Shown here one piece after another: positions 14,282 through 22,874 of a DNA stretch of 35,983 nucleotides. Every line of letters starts with the position of its first letter. Position 1 is the stretch's first letter. Below the pieces are notes generated by a model that ran no database searches, was not told where the DNA came from, and worked only from the letters and a program-made list of their open reading frames with translations. Origin of the DNA: Eubacteriales bacterium (GTDB taxonomy: Bacteria; Bacillota; Clostridia; Lachnospirales; Lachnospiraceae). Where the stretch lies: positions 1-35,983 of the forward strand of contig JAUNNI010000026.1 of assembly GCA_030531555.1 (NCBI GenBank), in the 5' to 3' direction. The position numbers and the translations under genes are program-made.

Positions 14282-14294
14282 TCGTCCGTACTTT

Positions 14295-14912
14295 TTATTT
14301 TTTATACACTCTAAAAAACTGTCTGACATGACGATCAATTAATTCCATAGCCTCTGCTTCTCTCTCTGGTTCACGGTCACAGAGGTTCGTCCACATGGAA
14401 ACAGGCCATGCAAGCTGTGCAGCCATAATTTCAGGATCTTCCTCAATCAATACATTTTGACGAATCAAGAACTTCACAAGTCCTGTATTATAGGCAAGTA
14501 TATCCTCGTAACTTTGTTTCGACTGGACTTTAGAAAGTGTTTCATTCTGGAATTGTTCAATGGTCAACAGTTTTCTTACTTTGCTAATCTGAGGATCATG
14601 AATAATATATTGAATCTGTCTTTTAATTAAATGAATGATAGCTTCCGTATCCATATCCATTTTGTCTTTAAGAAATTCTGGATCTTCCCAATCTGCATTG
14701 GTAAAGATAGAATGCTCATTAAATTGCTTGGTCAATACAAGAATCAGCGTATCTAAAATATCCTGTTTACTTGAATAATGATTATAAAGAGAGGCTTTTC
14801 GAATTCCTACTGCATCAGCAATCTGTGCAATACTGGTTGCTTCAAAACCCTTCACACTAAAAAGCTCTAATGCAACCTGTAATATGATTTCTTTTGTATT
14901 TGTTCTTTCCAT
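14295..14912 (-). CDS. TetR-family transcriptional regulator
   Basis: A 205-residue repressor-type protein. Residues 5-55 form the TetR DNA-binding domain with the HTH in TSIAQIADAVGIRKASLYNHYSSKQDIL, a near-canonical sequence. The remaining helical ligand-binding domain has no recognisable relation to a specific inducer class. The start ATG 14912 has GGTGG close upstream; an in-frame TTG 7 codons earlier is less likely. The promoter carries a 16-bp palindrome between -35 and -10, so the protein probably represses itself. The same palindrome at 31109-31124 suggests a second target there. The gene appears monocistronic, and the upstream neighbours are broken genes. Confidence 0.9.
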   Translation of the reverse strand: MERTNTKEIILQVALELFSVKGFEATSIAQIADAVGIRKASLYNHYSSKQDILDTLILVLTKQFNEHSIFTNADWEDPEFLKDKMDMDTEAIIHLIKRQIQYIIHDPQISKVRKLLTIEQFQNETLSKVQSKQSYEDILAYNTGLVKFLIRQNVLIEEDPEIMAAQLAWPVSMWTNLCDREPEREAEAMELIDRHVRQFFRVYKK

Positions 14913-14948
14913 TTTACCACCTATCACTAACAATGTATTTTCCTATAT

Positions 14949-14978
14949 ATTTTAGACTATCGTTCGTTAGTTGGTCAA
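14949..14978 (-). promoter_or_regulatory. TetR gene promoter with palindromic operator
   Basis: Minus strand -35 TTGACC (14978-14973), 18-nt spacer, -10 TAAAAT (14954-14949). The spacer contains ACTATCGTTCGTTAGT (plus strand 14956-14971), an inverted repeat of ACTA-n-CG about a central TT. A repressor bound here would block polymerase. Confidence 0.7.
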
Positions 14979-15001
14979 GTTTTTTTTGCAAAATTGGTTA
15001 T

Positions 15002-15373
15002 TTAATGTTTTCTTGCTTCATTTAGCATATTCAAAAGACCTTTTTCTTTAATTAATGCAATTCCTTGCCCTTCATCTCCAAGGACTATCAGATTATCTCC
15101 TGCTGCAATTTGAAATATTTTTCTTGCTTTCGCAGGAATAACGATCTGCCCTTTATCGCCTACTTTAACCATACCAAAAATATGTTTTCCTTTCGGTGGG
15201 ATACCCAATCCCATATTTTCTCCGTCCTTTTTATTATATGAAATCAAATCATCCAGTGTAACAGAGAAAACATCCGCAATTAACTTGCATCTTTCTATAT
15301 CAGGTAAAGATTCTCCCGTTTCATATTTTGATAAAGTCTGGCGAGAAACTCCAATCTTTTCTGCCAGTTCCAT
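15002..15373 (-). pseudogene. 5'-truncated XRE-AbrB regulator
   Basis: The frame encodes most of a regulator with an XRE/Cro-type HTH (ELAEKIGVSRQTLSKYE, residues 2-18) followed by an AbrB/SpoVT-like swapped-hairpin domain (about 67-110, VKVGDKGQIVIPAKARK). Normal members begin about 18 residues earlier with the first helix of the HTH; here that part is replaced by the end of the acyltransferase frame. An ATG at 15373 could start translation without a visible ribosome binding site, perhaps by coupling to the overlapping upstream frame. The AbrB-like part looks complete, so residual DNA binding is possible, but the HTH is missing its first helix. The combination XRE plus AbrB in one chain is known from other Clostridia. 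Confidence 0.7.
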
Positions 15374-15968
15374 AGATACCAAATCGATATACCACAATAA
15401 TCGGTGTATTTAGTATCTGAGCAGAGCCGTAGATAAAAATCGTTAATAAAAGTAAAATCACTATATTCACATTTTCACACTTATGATAGAATCGATCTTT
15501 CTCAATTTTTCTTATGAATAATAATAAAAGGCAAAATACCCACAGCATCTGAATGTACCAAAGTGGTCCACATCCAGAAATACACATAATTAGAAATGTA
15601 AAAGGTTTTGGAACATTTGCGAATGCTTCGAATGCCCCACCAATCAGCATGTTATAATATCCTAATATCCATCCTCCAACAAATAACCCAATCGTAGATG
15701 GAACAAGGAGCTTACGGGTTCGTTTTTTTAAGAATGTTTTGCTATCACATTGATCTAAATCAAATCTGGCCGACATTCCAGAAACCACAAAAAGTAGAAG
15801 CATAAACCAAGGATAAACAATGTATTCATACACATCCTGTATCTGATTTTCATGAAATGGACCCACAACACCAAATGAAGTTACTCCGTTATACATATAA
15901 ATAACATGGTATATTACCACCAGAACTACTGTGATCCAACGGACATTATCAAGATATTTCTTTCTCAT
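15321..15968 (-). pseudogene. 3'-truncated acyltransferase-3 family membrane protein
   Basis: The first about 200 residues read as an acyltransferase 3 (OafA-like) membrane protein: KKYLDNVRWITVVLVVIYHV with the family's catalytic-type histidine, then several membrane spans and CGPLWYIQMLWVF. Full members have about 350-400 residues and roughly ten spans. Here the frame leaves the family after ILNTPIIVVYRFGIYG and runs into the regulator's coding sequence in another frame, stopping at 15321. The gene therefore lost its 3' half in the same event that removed the 5' end of the regulator. The start ATG 15968 has AAAGGTGG 7 nt upstream. A functional transferase is unlikely. Confidence 0.75.
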
Positions 15969-16101
15969 AATATTACCACCTTTGCTACTATTTTTAACAT
16001 GATAATATCCATAAACTCCTTGTTTTTCTACCAAGGGTCCTTAACATTTATATGTCGTCTATGTTAAATAAAGTAGCAGATGTTATAGTTTTGGTATTAT
16101 A

Positions 16102-16133
16102 TCAAAAAGCCCGATTGCATTCAATCAGACTTT
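16102..16133 (-). terminator. Terminator of mutM
   Basis: Minus strand stem AAAGTCTGATTG (16133-16122) / CAATCGGGCTTT (16117-16106) with two G-U pairs, then TTGAT. It overlaps the last codons of mutM. Confidence 0.65.
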
Positions 16134-17308
16134 TTTGACACTCTTTTTTTCGGAGCTGTCAGATCATAGCTTTCCATAATCATACGTTTTAATTCTTTGG
16201 CAGGGACATCTCCATCCACAATGATGGTATTCCAATGATCCTTATTTTGATGGTAACCCGGCAAAACAGATTCATAGGTGTTTCTCCAGAAATCTCTCCA
16301 TTCCGGATCCACCTTCACATTGATTCGAAGACTTCCTTCGTAGACATAAGTCCACAAAAATGCCTTCTTGTTCTTTTTATGTCTTACTAAAACCCAATTT
16401 GTATCGGAAAATGGAGTATCTTGATAAGTATCTGGAAGGCTCAAGCCAAACTCAAGCAAGTCTTCCCTACTTTTTAATTGCTCTTCCTGGCAAGAAGGAC
16501 AATAACAGCTGCTTCTACCCTTAATCGTCATTTTTTCCATCCTACTTCCACACTTTCTACATGGCTTACCATTTCTTCCATAAGCCCTTAATCCCAGAAT
16601 ATTACTATAATCTTTCCCTTTTCGTTTTTTATATTCCTCCGGAGTCATACGATCTGCTTCGATTCCCCAGGCAATGATTTCAGGAATAGAAAATGCTATT
16701 TTCGCCCATTCTTCTGTGGTAATTTCTTTACATTTTTTCCCTGGAAAGATTCCACTGACATATAGAATTTCATCGGCATAAATATTTCCAATCCCACATA
16801 CAATTCTTTGATCTAATAAATATTCCTTGATCATCATTTTCGGGGAAGTAACACCATCTTCCAAATATTTTCCACATAATTTCTCATCATTTGGTTCGAT
16901 GCCAAGTTTCATCAGACCCGAAATCTCATCAAGATTCTCTTTCTCCATCTCTAACCAAAAACGACCGAACCTTCTGACATCGATATATCGCAATTCTGTT
17001 CCATCATCAAAAGAAATCACTAAGTGAGTATGTTTATCCAATGGTTCTTCATAATTCTCAATGATAACTTGCCCCGTCATACGAAGATGCAATACCATTC
17101 TTTTTTCTGAATCCAAATGGAAAATCAAAAATTTACCTCTGCGATCTAGAGAAAGAAATGTTCCGCCTGTCAGCTCTTTTTGAAAAGTAAGAGAATCTGT
17201 ATTCGCAAGTATTTTCTCATGATAGATCTTTACCTTATTGATTCTTTTATTGATAATCTGTGGACCGACAATTCTTCGGATTGTTTCAACTTCTGGTAAC
17301 TCTGGCAT
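16121..17308 (-). CDS. mutM: Formamidopyrimidine-DNA glycosylase fused to an MmcQ/YjbR domain
   Basis: The 395-residue protein begins as a complete Fpg/MutM, the base-excision enzyme that removes 8-oxoguanine and formamidopyrimidines and nicks the abasic site. It has the catalytic N-terminus PELPEVE (Pro2, Glu3), Lys59 in RRGKF, the H2TH segment with GIGNIYADE at 172-180, and a C-terminal zinc finger with Cys250, Cys253, Cys270 and Cys273. MutM usually ends there at about 275 residues. Here about 120 more residues (281-395) form an MmcQ/YjbR-like domain (LEFGLSLPDTYQDTPF, then WNTIIVDGDVPAKELKRMIMESYDL), a CyaY-like fold found in DNA-associated proteins of unknown function. The start has AGGAGA upstream. 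The glycosylase call is firm; the purpose of the extra domain is not known. Confidence 0.93.
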   Translation of the reverse strand: MPELPEVETIRRIVGPQIINKRINKVKIYHEKILANTDSLTFQKELTGGTFLSLDRRGKFLIFHLDSEKRMVLHLRMTGQVIIENYEEPLDKHTHLVISFDDGTELRYIDVRRFGRFWLEMEKENLDEISGLMKLGIEPNDEKLCGKYLEDGVTSPKMMIKEYLLDQRIVCGIGNIYADEILYVSGIFPGKKCKEITTEEWAKIAFSIPEIIAWGIEADRMTPEEYKKRKGKDYSNILGLRAYGRNGKPCRKCGSRMEKMTIKGRSSCYCPSCQEEQLKSREDLLEFGLSLPDTYQDTPFSDTNWVLVRHKKNKKAFLWTYVYEGSLRINVKVDPEWRDFWRNTYESVLPGYHQNKDHWNTIIVDGDVPAKELKRMIMESYDLTAPKKRVSKKSD

Positions 17309-17532
17309 AGTGAATTCTCCTGATTTATTATTAATATACCAGCTTGAAAAGGTATAAATAGTTGGTATTTTTATCTCATTTTAATATATCATATTCATCG
17401 TAAAAAAACTTGGAACAGTGTATTTTATTAATATTGTTTTTAATTATGTACAATATATAAAATATGAATCTATAGTCATTTTTGTTTGAATATGTTATAT
17501 TGGTCATAATTTAAAGAAAGAGAGGAGTATTT

Positions 17533-18873
17533 ATGTTAGAAAAGTTTTTCAAATTAAGTGAAAACGGGACAAACGTAAGAACAGAGGTCATGGGTGGTAT
17601 CACAACATTTATGACTATGGCTTATATTCTTGCGGTAAATCCTGCAATCTTATCCGATGGAACCGGAATGGATCCTAACGCCATCTTAATGGCTACAGCA
17701 ATTGCATCTTTCATCGGCTGTTTTGCCATGGCATTCCTTGCTAACTATCCATTTGCTCTTGCACCAGGACTTGGTCTTAATGCATTCTTTGCATACACAA
17801 TCTGTGGTATTATGGGTTACACATGGCAGTTCGCCCTTCTCGCAGTATTTGTAGAGGGTCTGATCTTTATCGTCCTTTCCATCACAAATGTACGTGAAGC
17901 GATTTTTAATGCCATTCCTCTGCAGCTGAAAAAAGGGGTATCTGTTGGTATTGGTTTATTCGTTGCTTTCATCGGTCTCCAGAATGCAAACATTGTAGTA
18001 GATGGTTCTACCCTTGTAACACTTGTAAACTTCCGTGAAAATTTCGGTGAAGTTGGTATTGGTGCTCTTTTAGCAATCATCGGTTTATTACTTACTTCTA
18101 TCATGTATGTACACCATGTAAAAGGTTCTATCCTCATTGGTATCGTAATTACATGGGTTCTTGGTATCATTTCCCAGCTTACAGGTATTTATACTGGAAT
18201 GAGCTTAATTCCTACATGGTCTAATTTCGATCTCGGAGCAATCAGCAAGACATTTGGTCAATGCTTCAATCTCGCAGGAAATCATATCAAAATTACTGAT
18301 TTTATTGTAATTATTTTTGCTTTCTTATTTGTAGATATGTTTGATACTCTTGGAACATTAATCGGTGTTGCAAATAAAGCAGATATGTTAGATGAAAATG
18401 GAAAACTTCCAAGAATTAAAGAAGCCCTTCTTGCTGATGCCATCGCAACAAGCGTTGGAGCTGTTCTTGGTACTTCCACTACCACAACATTCGTAGAAAG
18501 TTCCTCTGGTGTATCTGAAGGTGCCAGAACAGGTCTTGCATCTGTAGTTACTGGTTTATTATTCCTTCTTGCAATCTTCTTTTCTCCAATTTTTATTGCG
18601 ATTCCAAGTTTTGCAACTGCACCAGCTTTAATCTTCGTTGGTTTCTTAATGGTTAGTTCCGTTACAGAAGTTAACTTCAATGATTACACAGAAGCAATCC
18701 CTTCTTACCTTTGTCTGATTGCTATGCCATTAACATACAGTATCTCTGAAGGTATCGCAATCGGTGTTATCTCCTATGTAATCATCAACCTCATCTGTAA
18801 AAAGAAAGAAAAGATCACACCACTTATGTATGTTCTTGCTGTTCTTTTCGTAATGAAATACATTTTCTTATAA
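17533..18873 (+). CDS. NCS2/AzgA-type purine permease
   Basis: A 446-residue membrane transporter of the AzgA/PbuG branch of nucleobase permeases, which import hypoxanthine, guanine or adenine with protons. Signatures are TEVMGGITTFMTMAYILAVNP at the N-terminus, the NYPFALAPGLGLNAFF helix at about 71-86, FVDMFDTLGTLIGV, and the GTSTTTTFVESSSGV region near 312-326, which lines the substrate site in this family. A GAGAGGAG site precedes ATG 17533. No purine riboswitch is seen in the 220 bp upstream, although relatives are often controlled by one. Codon choice looks more regular (many ATC, TTC, GGT) than in the neighbours, suggesting high expression. Which purine it prefers cannot be told. Confidence 0.92.
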   Translation: MLEKFFKLSENGTNVRTEVMGGITTFMTMAYILAVNPAILSDGTGMDPNAILMATAIASFIGCFAMAFLANYPFALAPGLGLNAFFAYTICGIMGYTWQFALLAVFVEGLIFIVLSITNVREAIFNAIPLQLKKGVSVGIGLFVAFIGLQNANIVVDGSTLVTLVNFRENFGEVGIGALLAIIGLLLTSIMYVHHVKGSILIGIVITWVLGIISQLTGIYTGMSLIPTWSNFDLGAISKTFGQCFNLAGNHIKITDFIVIIFAFLFVDMFDTLGTLIGVANKADMLDENGKLPRIKEALLADAIATSVGAVLGTSTTTTFVESSSGVSEGARTGLASVVTGLLFLLAIFFSPIFIAIPSFATAPALIFVGFLMVSSVTEVNFNDYTEAIPSYLCLIAMPLTYSISEGIAIGVISYVIINLICKKKEKITPLMYVLAVLFVMKYIFL

Positions 18874-18891
18874 AATTTGAAATTCTCCAAA

Positions 18892-18935
18892 AATGGCGCT
18901 GCAGTCACTATAAACTGCAACGCCATTCTCTTTTC
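18892..18935. terminator. Bidirectional terminator after the purine permease gene
   Basis: Stem AATGGCGCTGCAGT (18892-18905) / ACTGCAACGCCATT (18914-18927), one mismatch, T-rich on both sides. The flavoprotein gene converges on it. Confidence 0.8.
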
Positions 18936-18953
18936 TGTCTAAATTAATTACAC

Positions 18954-19430
18954 TTAGATTTCCTGTACTTCTTTTCCGCTGATATGTTCAATTTCGATTT
19001 CAAACATCTGTACCGATTTCCCGGATTCTTTTACCTCGGCTTCCACCAGTTCTTCACTTGGATAGTATTTCATAGCAAATGTTCTCACAAGTTTGATGGT
19101 CTCTTCTCGATCCTCAATAAGATGGCAACGACCAAAAACAACAGTACTCTGTACAAATGGGGCCCAGTTTTCTTTTTTTATGGATTCATTTCCATATACA
19201 GTAAAACAAATCTTATCACATTTTTTTAAGGAATCAACCTTATATCCTGCTTTTGCTCCATGGAAAAGAATTCTATTATTCTCTTCGTCATAGTAATAAT
19301 TGATTGGTACTGCATAAGGATATCCATCCTCACCATTCATGGCAATGATTCCTCGTCTACAGCTGCGAAGCAGTTCTTTTGCAAGATCCATACTTAATTC
19401 ATTTTTCTTTTTACGGATTGGTCTAAACAT
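18954..19430 (-). CDS. Pyridoxamine 5'-phosphate oxidase-like flavoprotein
   Basis: A 158-residue split-barrel protein of the PNPOx-like / NimA-related group, which bind FMN, F420 or haem. The pattern GIIAMNGEDGYPYAVPINYYYDE, then ILFHGAKAGYKVDSLKK and KICFTVYG, is typical of the NimA-like family found in many anaerobes, which is often annotated as nitroimidazole resistance protein or flavin-binding protein. True vitamin B6 oxidase function is unlikely at this length and without the C-terminal signature of PdxH. The physiological reaction is unknown. ATG 19430 has AGGAG upstream. A near-consensus promoter precedes it, divergent from the NSS symporter gene. Confidence 0.82.
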   Translation of the reverse strand: MFRPIRKKKNELSMDLAKELLRSCRRGIIAMNGEDGYPYAVPINYYYDEENNRILFHGAKAGYKVDSLKKCDKICFTVYGNESIKKENWAPFVQSTVVFGRCHLIEDREETIKLVRTFAMKYYPSEELVEAEVKESGKSVQMFEIEIEHISGKEVQEI

Positions 19431-19467
19431 AATTCATTCTCCTATTTTCCCTTTTCTATTGGTAATC

Positions 19468-19495
19468 ATTATAGCAAGAAAGGCAAAAGTGTCAA
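19468..19495 (-). promoter_or_regulatory. Promoter of the PNPOx-like gene
   Basis: Minus strand TTGACA (19495-19490), 16-nt spacer, TATAAT (19473-19468). On the plus strand TATACT at 19543-19548 may be the -10 of the divergent symporter gene. Confidence 0.75.
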
Positions 19496-19602
19496 AGCAA
19501 AAAGTTTTTTAAATCATCATTCTCAACTTAAATAAAATGTGTTATACTCACTAAAGTATGTCTTATTCATCATATTTTACTTAATATTTAAAGGAGAAAT
19601 TA

Positions 19603-21063
19603 ATGGGAAAAAGAGAAAAATTCGGAAGCAGGCTTGGTTTTATTCTGGTATCAGCTGGATGCGCAGTCGGACTAGGAAATGTTTGGAAATTTCCATACAT
19701 CTGTGGTGAAAATGGTGGAGCCGCTTTTATTTTGCTTTATTTAGTTTGTCTTGTTGCTCTCGGATTACCGATTCTTATTAGCGAATTTGCTATAGGTCGT
19801 GCAAGTAGACACAGTTTAGCAAAAGCATTTCATGATCTTGAACCAGCTAACACAAGATGGCATCATTTTTCATGGTATGGTATTATTGGGAATTACCTTT
19901 TAATGATGTTTTACACCATGATCGGTGGATGGATGATCAATTATTGCTTCCGCATGTTAATTGGAAACATGGCGGGTTTATCGACAGAAGAAATCGGAGA
20001 AAAGTTCAACTCTATGCTGAACTCACCAATAGAAATGACAATCTTTATGATTATTACAGTTGTCGTATCTTTTAGTATATGTTCACTTGGGCTTCAAAAT
20101 GGTGTCGAACGAATCACTAAAATTATGATGATACTTCTTATTCTACTGATGATTATGCTTGCCGGACATTCCTTCTTCTTACCAAATATGGAATTAGGTT
20201 TAAAATTCTATTTAATTCCTGATTTCAAAAAAATGTTTGATATCGGTTTTGGAAATGTCTTATTTGCAGCTATGACACATGCCTTTTTCACTCTAAGTGT
20301 AGGCATGGGATCCATGGAGATTTTTGGTAGTTATCTTAATAAATCCCGAAGTCTTACTGGAGAAGGATTAAATGTATTACTTTTAGATACATTTGTTGCT
20401 TTGATGGCTGGAATTATCATTATTCCTTCCTGTTTTGCTTATGGCGTAAAACCAGATGCTGGTCCATCTCTTTTATTTATCACGCTTCCTACTGTCTTTA
20501 ATCATATGGTATACGGAAGAATTTGGGGAACAGCCTTTTTTGTATTTATGTCATTTGCCTCTTTTTCAACAGTAATTGCTGTATTTGAAAATATTCTTTC
20601 CATGACCATGGAAGTCTTTGGATGGGAACGTAAGAAAGCCGTTTCCATAAATATTGTATTAATTATCCTTCTTTCCCTTCCTGCTATCCTTGGATTTAAT
20701 ATATTATCTGGAATCCATCCAATGGGTCCTGGAACTGGAATCATGGATTTAGAAGATTTCTTAGTATCCTACAATATTCTTCCACTGGGTAGTTTATTAT
20801 TCATCTTATTTATTACAAAGAAAAATGGTTGGGGATGGGATAATTTCCTAGAAGAAGTAAATACAGGAGATGGGATTCCTTATCCAGCATCGATTCATGT
20901 ATATGTAAAATATATCATCCCTGCGATCATCATCATTATTTATCTTAAGGGTTATTATGATATGTTTAAGGGATTTGGCCCAAAAGTACTTGCTTTCTGG
21001 ATGACAGTTGCATTTGCATTCCTTGCTTTAATCTTCAGCTATACAACAAACCAGAAAAGATGA
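19603..21063 (+). CDS. Neurotransmitter:sodium symporter (NSS) family transporter
   Basis: A 486-residue LeuT-fold membrane protein with 11-12 predicted spans. The first helix carries the family hallmark SAGCAVGLGNVWKFPY (17-32), whose unwound part binds Na(+) and the substrate backbone; GENGGAAF and ISEFAIGR follow. Bacterial NSS proteins import amino acids with sodium; relatives include the tyrosine, tryptophan and leucine transporters TnaT, MhsT and LeuT. The substrate is not readable, but an amino acid is expected. ATG 19603 has AAAGGAG upstream. It is monocistronic, ending at a very long perfect terminator hairpin. Confidence 0.92.
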   Translation: MGKREKFGSRLGFILVSAGCAVGLGNVWKFPYICGENGGAAFILLYLVCLVALGLPILISEFAIGRASRHSLAKAFHDLEPANTRWHHFSWYGIIGNYLLMMFYTMIGGWMINYCFRMLIGNMAGLSTEEIGEKFNSMLNSPIEMTIFMIITVVVSFSICSLGLQNGVERITKIMMILLILLMIMLAGHSFFLPNMELGLKFYLIPDFKKMFDIGFGNVLFAAMTHAFFTLSVGMGSMEIFGSYLNKSRSLTGEGLNVLLLDTFVALMAGIIIIPSCFAYGVKPDAGPSLLFITLPTVFNHMVYGRIWGTAFFVFMSFASFSTVIAVFENILSMTMEVFGWERKKAVSINIVLIILLSLPAILGFNILSGIHPMGPGTGIMDLEDFLVSYNILPLGSLLFILFITKKNGWGWDNFLEEVNTGDGIPYPASIHVYVKYIIPAIIIIIYLKGYYDMFKGFGPKVLAFWMTVAFAFLALIFSYTTNQKR

Positions 21064-21069
21064 AAATTG

Positions 21070-21130
21070 AACAATAATAAAAAAACTTCGTTTTCTGATT
21101 CATAGAAAACGAAGTTTTTTTATTATTGTT
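21070..21130. terminator. 27-bp perfect bidirectional terminator
   Basis: Arms 21070-21096 and 21104-21130 are exact reverse complements (27 bp) around the 7-nt loop GATTCAT. The core is ACTTCGTTTTCT, with A and T tracts in the outer stem. It separates the convergent NSS and acetyltransferase genes. Confidence 0.92.
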
Positions 21131-21138
21131 TTCCAACT

Positions 21139-21711
21139 TTATATTTTTTTCACTTCTCGAATGACTTTGGCTGGTACTCCAGCAACCACCATATTTGCTG
21201 GAACATCTTTAACAACTACTGCACCTGCTGCAACAATGGCCCCATCTCCAATCGTAACCCCGGGAAGTACCGTTACATTAGCTCCAAGCCATACATTCTT
21301 TCCAATATGGATAGGGTGAAAAATCATTCCAGCTCGGAGAAATGGATCTTCCATATGGTTAATTGTTGCTAAGACCGCATTATGTCCGATCAATGCACCA
21401 TCTCCAATATAGATACCTCCCTGATCCTGGAATTTACATCCTGCGTTAATGAATACATTTTTTCCAAGATGGATATTTCTACCACAGTCTGTATAAAATG
21501 GTGGGAAAAGTCCAAAACTATCATCTACTTTCTGGCCGGTTAATTCTGACATAAGTGCAACAATTTCATCATGGGAATGATATTGATTGTTAATCTCCAT
21601 AGTAATCCTCATAGCATTTTGAGACATTTCATGCATAACCTCATGCGCTTCACTTCCTCCATCCACAACATAACCTGGTTTCATCTCATTAATATATTCT
21701 TCCACTGTCAT
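21139..21711 (-). CDS. Hexapeptide-repeat acetyltransferase (maltose/galactoside O-acetyltransferase type)
   Basis: A 190-residue left-handed beta-helix enzyme of the MAT/LacA/NodL group, which transfers acetyl from acetyl-CoA to sugars as a trimer. The helical N-terminal part (about 1-55) resembles the maltose acetyltransferase domain. The hexapeptide coil follows (IYIGDGALIGHNAVLATINH, then IGKNVWLGANVTVLPGVTIGDGAIVAAGAVV), ending in the typical AGVPAKVIR. His119 in TINHMED corresponds to the catalytic histidine. ATG 21711 is used because GAGG lies about 10 nt before it; the frame could start at a TTG three codons earlier. It is the last of three genes read together (73-residue protein, DUF3737 protein, acetyltransferase). 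The sugar acceptor is unknown. Confidence 0.88.
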   Translation of the reverse strand: MTVEEYINEMKPGYVVDGGSEAHEVMHEMSQNAMRITMEINNQYHSHDEIVALMSELTGQKVDDSFGLFPPFYTDCGRNIHLGKNVFINAGCKFQDQGGIYIGDGALIGHNAVLATINHMEDPFLRAGMIFHPIHIGKNVWLGANVTVLPGVTIGDGAIVAAGAVVVKDVPANMVVAGVPAKVIREVKKI

Positions 21712-21732
21712 AATTAGCAAACCTCGTTCTCT

Positions 21733-22599
21733 TTATTCAATAATACAGTTCTCAATAATCTCACAATCTATTTTCGTCTTATTTTTCTCTACGTATTGCG
21801 TTTCAATCAAAAGTTCACCAATTTTATCTGCTTTAATGAAACCACTGATTGGATTCTTAATACCAAGAACTTTTCCTTTAATCTCTGCCTTTACTTCACT
21901 TTTTTCGAAAGATAAATCGGTTTCTTCCATGGTGCAATCTTCTAAAATCAGATTTTTACAGTAACAAAGCGGCTGTGTACCAATGATTTTGCATCTTACT
22001 AATTTCAGATTTTCAGAATACCATCCCAGATATTCCCCACGCACTGTACTGTCAATCACTGTAACATTGTTGCTATGCCAGAAAGCATCCTTTGTGTCCA
22101 GATCAGAGTTGATAATGGTCATATTCTCCACATACTGGAAAGAATACTTTCCTTTCATTTTAAGACCATCAATCTCTACATCCTTACACTGGAAGATAGG
22201 ATATTCCGACTCCATGGTAGTATTTTTAATTTTCACCCCATTACATCTCCATAGGTATTCAGGAGAAATGATATCACATCCATCTATATTGATATTCTGG
22301 CACTCTCTTAGCGCCTTTATTCCATGCATTTTGCTATTCTTTATGGTGATATCCTTATCATACCATAAAGCTGCTCGACACTGCTCGGTCATATTAACGC
22401 CATCAATGACTGCTTTGTTCACATGCCAGAACGGATATCTCAGATTAAAAAAGCAGTTTTCTACAGTAATGTTTTCACATTCTTTAAAGGAAGATTCTCC
22501 ATCGGCTGGTCCATCAAAATTACAATTTTTCACGATCACGTTTTTGGCTCCATACAGGGCTCTTTCTTCATCAAATGTTTTGTTCTCTATTATTTTCAT
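21733..22599 (-). CDS. DUF3737 right-handed beta-helix protein
   Basis: A 288-residue protein made of about ten repeating coils of the form ENITVENCxFxxxxPFWH, including FKECENITVENCFF, WHSNNVTVIDSTV and YCKNLILEDCTM, a right-handed parallel beta-helix as in pectate lyase-like folds. It corresponds to the DUF3737 family, whose function is not known. No signal peptide is present, so it is probably cytoplasmic. No catalytic constellation can be identified. The start ATG 22599 has GAGG 11 nt upstream; a second ATG at 22608 is too close to that site. The stop codon of the preceding small gene overlaps the ribosome binding site (TGAGG), suggesting coupling. With the neighbouring acetyltransferase it may act on a carbohydrate. 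Confidence 0.85.
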   Translation of the reverse strand: MKIIENKTFDEERALYGAKNVIVKNCNFDGPADGESSFKECENITVENCFFNLRYPFWHVNKAVIDGVNMTEQCRAALWYDKDITIKNSKMHGIKALRECQNINIDGCDIISPEYLWRCNGVKIKNTTMESEYPIFQCKDVEIDGLKMKGKYSFQYVENMTIINSDLDTKDAFWHSNNVTVIDSTVRGEYLGWYSENLKLVRCKIIGTQPLCYCKNLILEDCTMEETDLSFEKSEVKAEIKGKVLGIKNPISGFIKADKIGELLIETQYVEKNKTKIDCEIIENCIIE

Positions 22600-22612
22600 A
22601 TATTTCATGTCC

Positions 22613-22834
22613 TCATTTCTTCTTTTTAACATCATAAATCAAGTAGTCCAGATGATCTAACCGTCTTTGGCTTTCGTGCAAATCTTCAAGAAATCCTTGT
22701 CTTAGCAAACGTAATACCATATAGAGTTCTTCATAACGCTGTTCATTCAACATGCTGCTGCACTGATTGCATATATCATCTGAAATCTGTAATTCGACAA
22801 GGTATTGTATGATCTCTTTTGGCGTCAAATTCAT
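22613..22834 (-). CDS. Small helical protein of unknown function
   Basis: A 73-residue, largely helical, charged protein (NLTPKEIIQYLVELQISDDICNQCSSML... ending DVKKKK) that was not recognised as any named family. It contains two cysteines in CNQC, but no second pair to complete a zinc site. AAGAAGG precedes ATG 22834. It is the first gene of the operon with the DUF3737 protein and the acetyltransferase, overlapping the DUF3737 ribosome binding site with its stop codon. A LysR-type regulator is encoded divergently 116 bp away and may control this operon. Confidence 0.7.
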   Translation of the reverse strand: MNLTPKEIIQYLVELQISDDICNQCSSMLNEQRYEELYMVLRLLRQGFLEDLHESQRRLDHLDYLIYDVKKKK

Positions 22835-22874
22835 TTTGATACCTTCTTTCTTTGGATGATTCTATGATAATCCA

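Noticed and set aside
17309-17532. Purine riboswitch before the purine permease
   Set aside because: None of the conserved aptamer segments was found; the region is plain AT-rich DNA.
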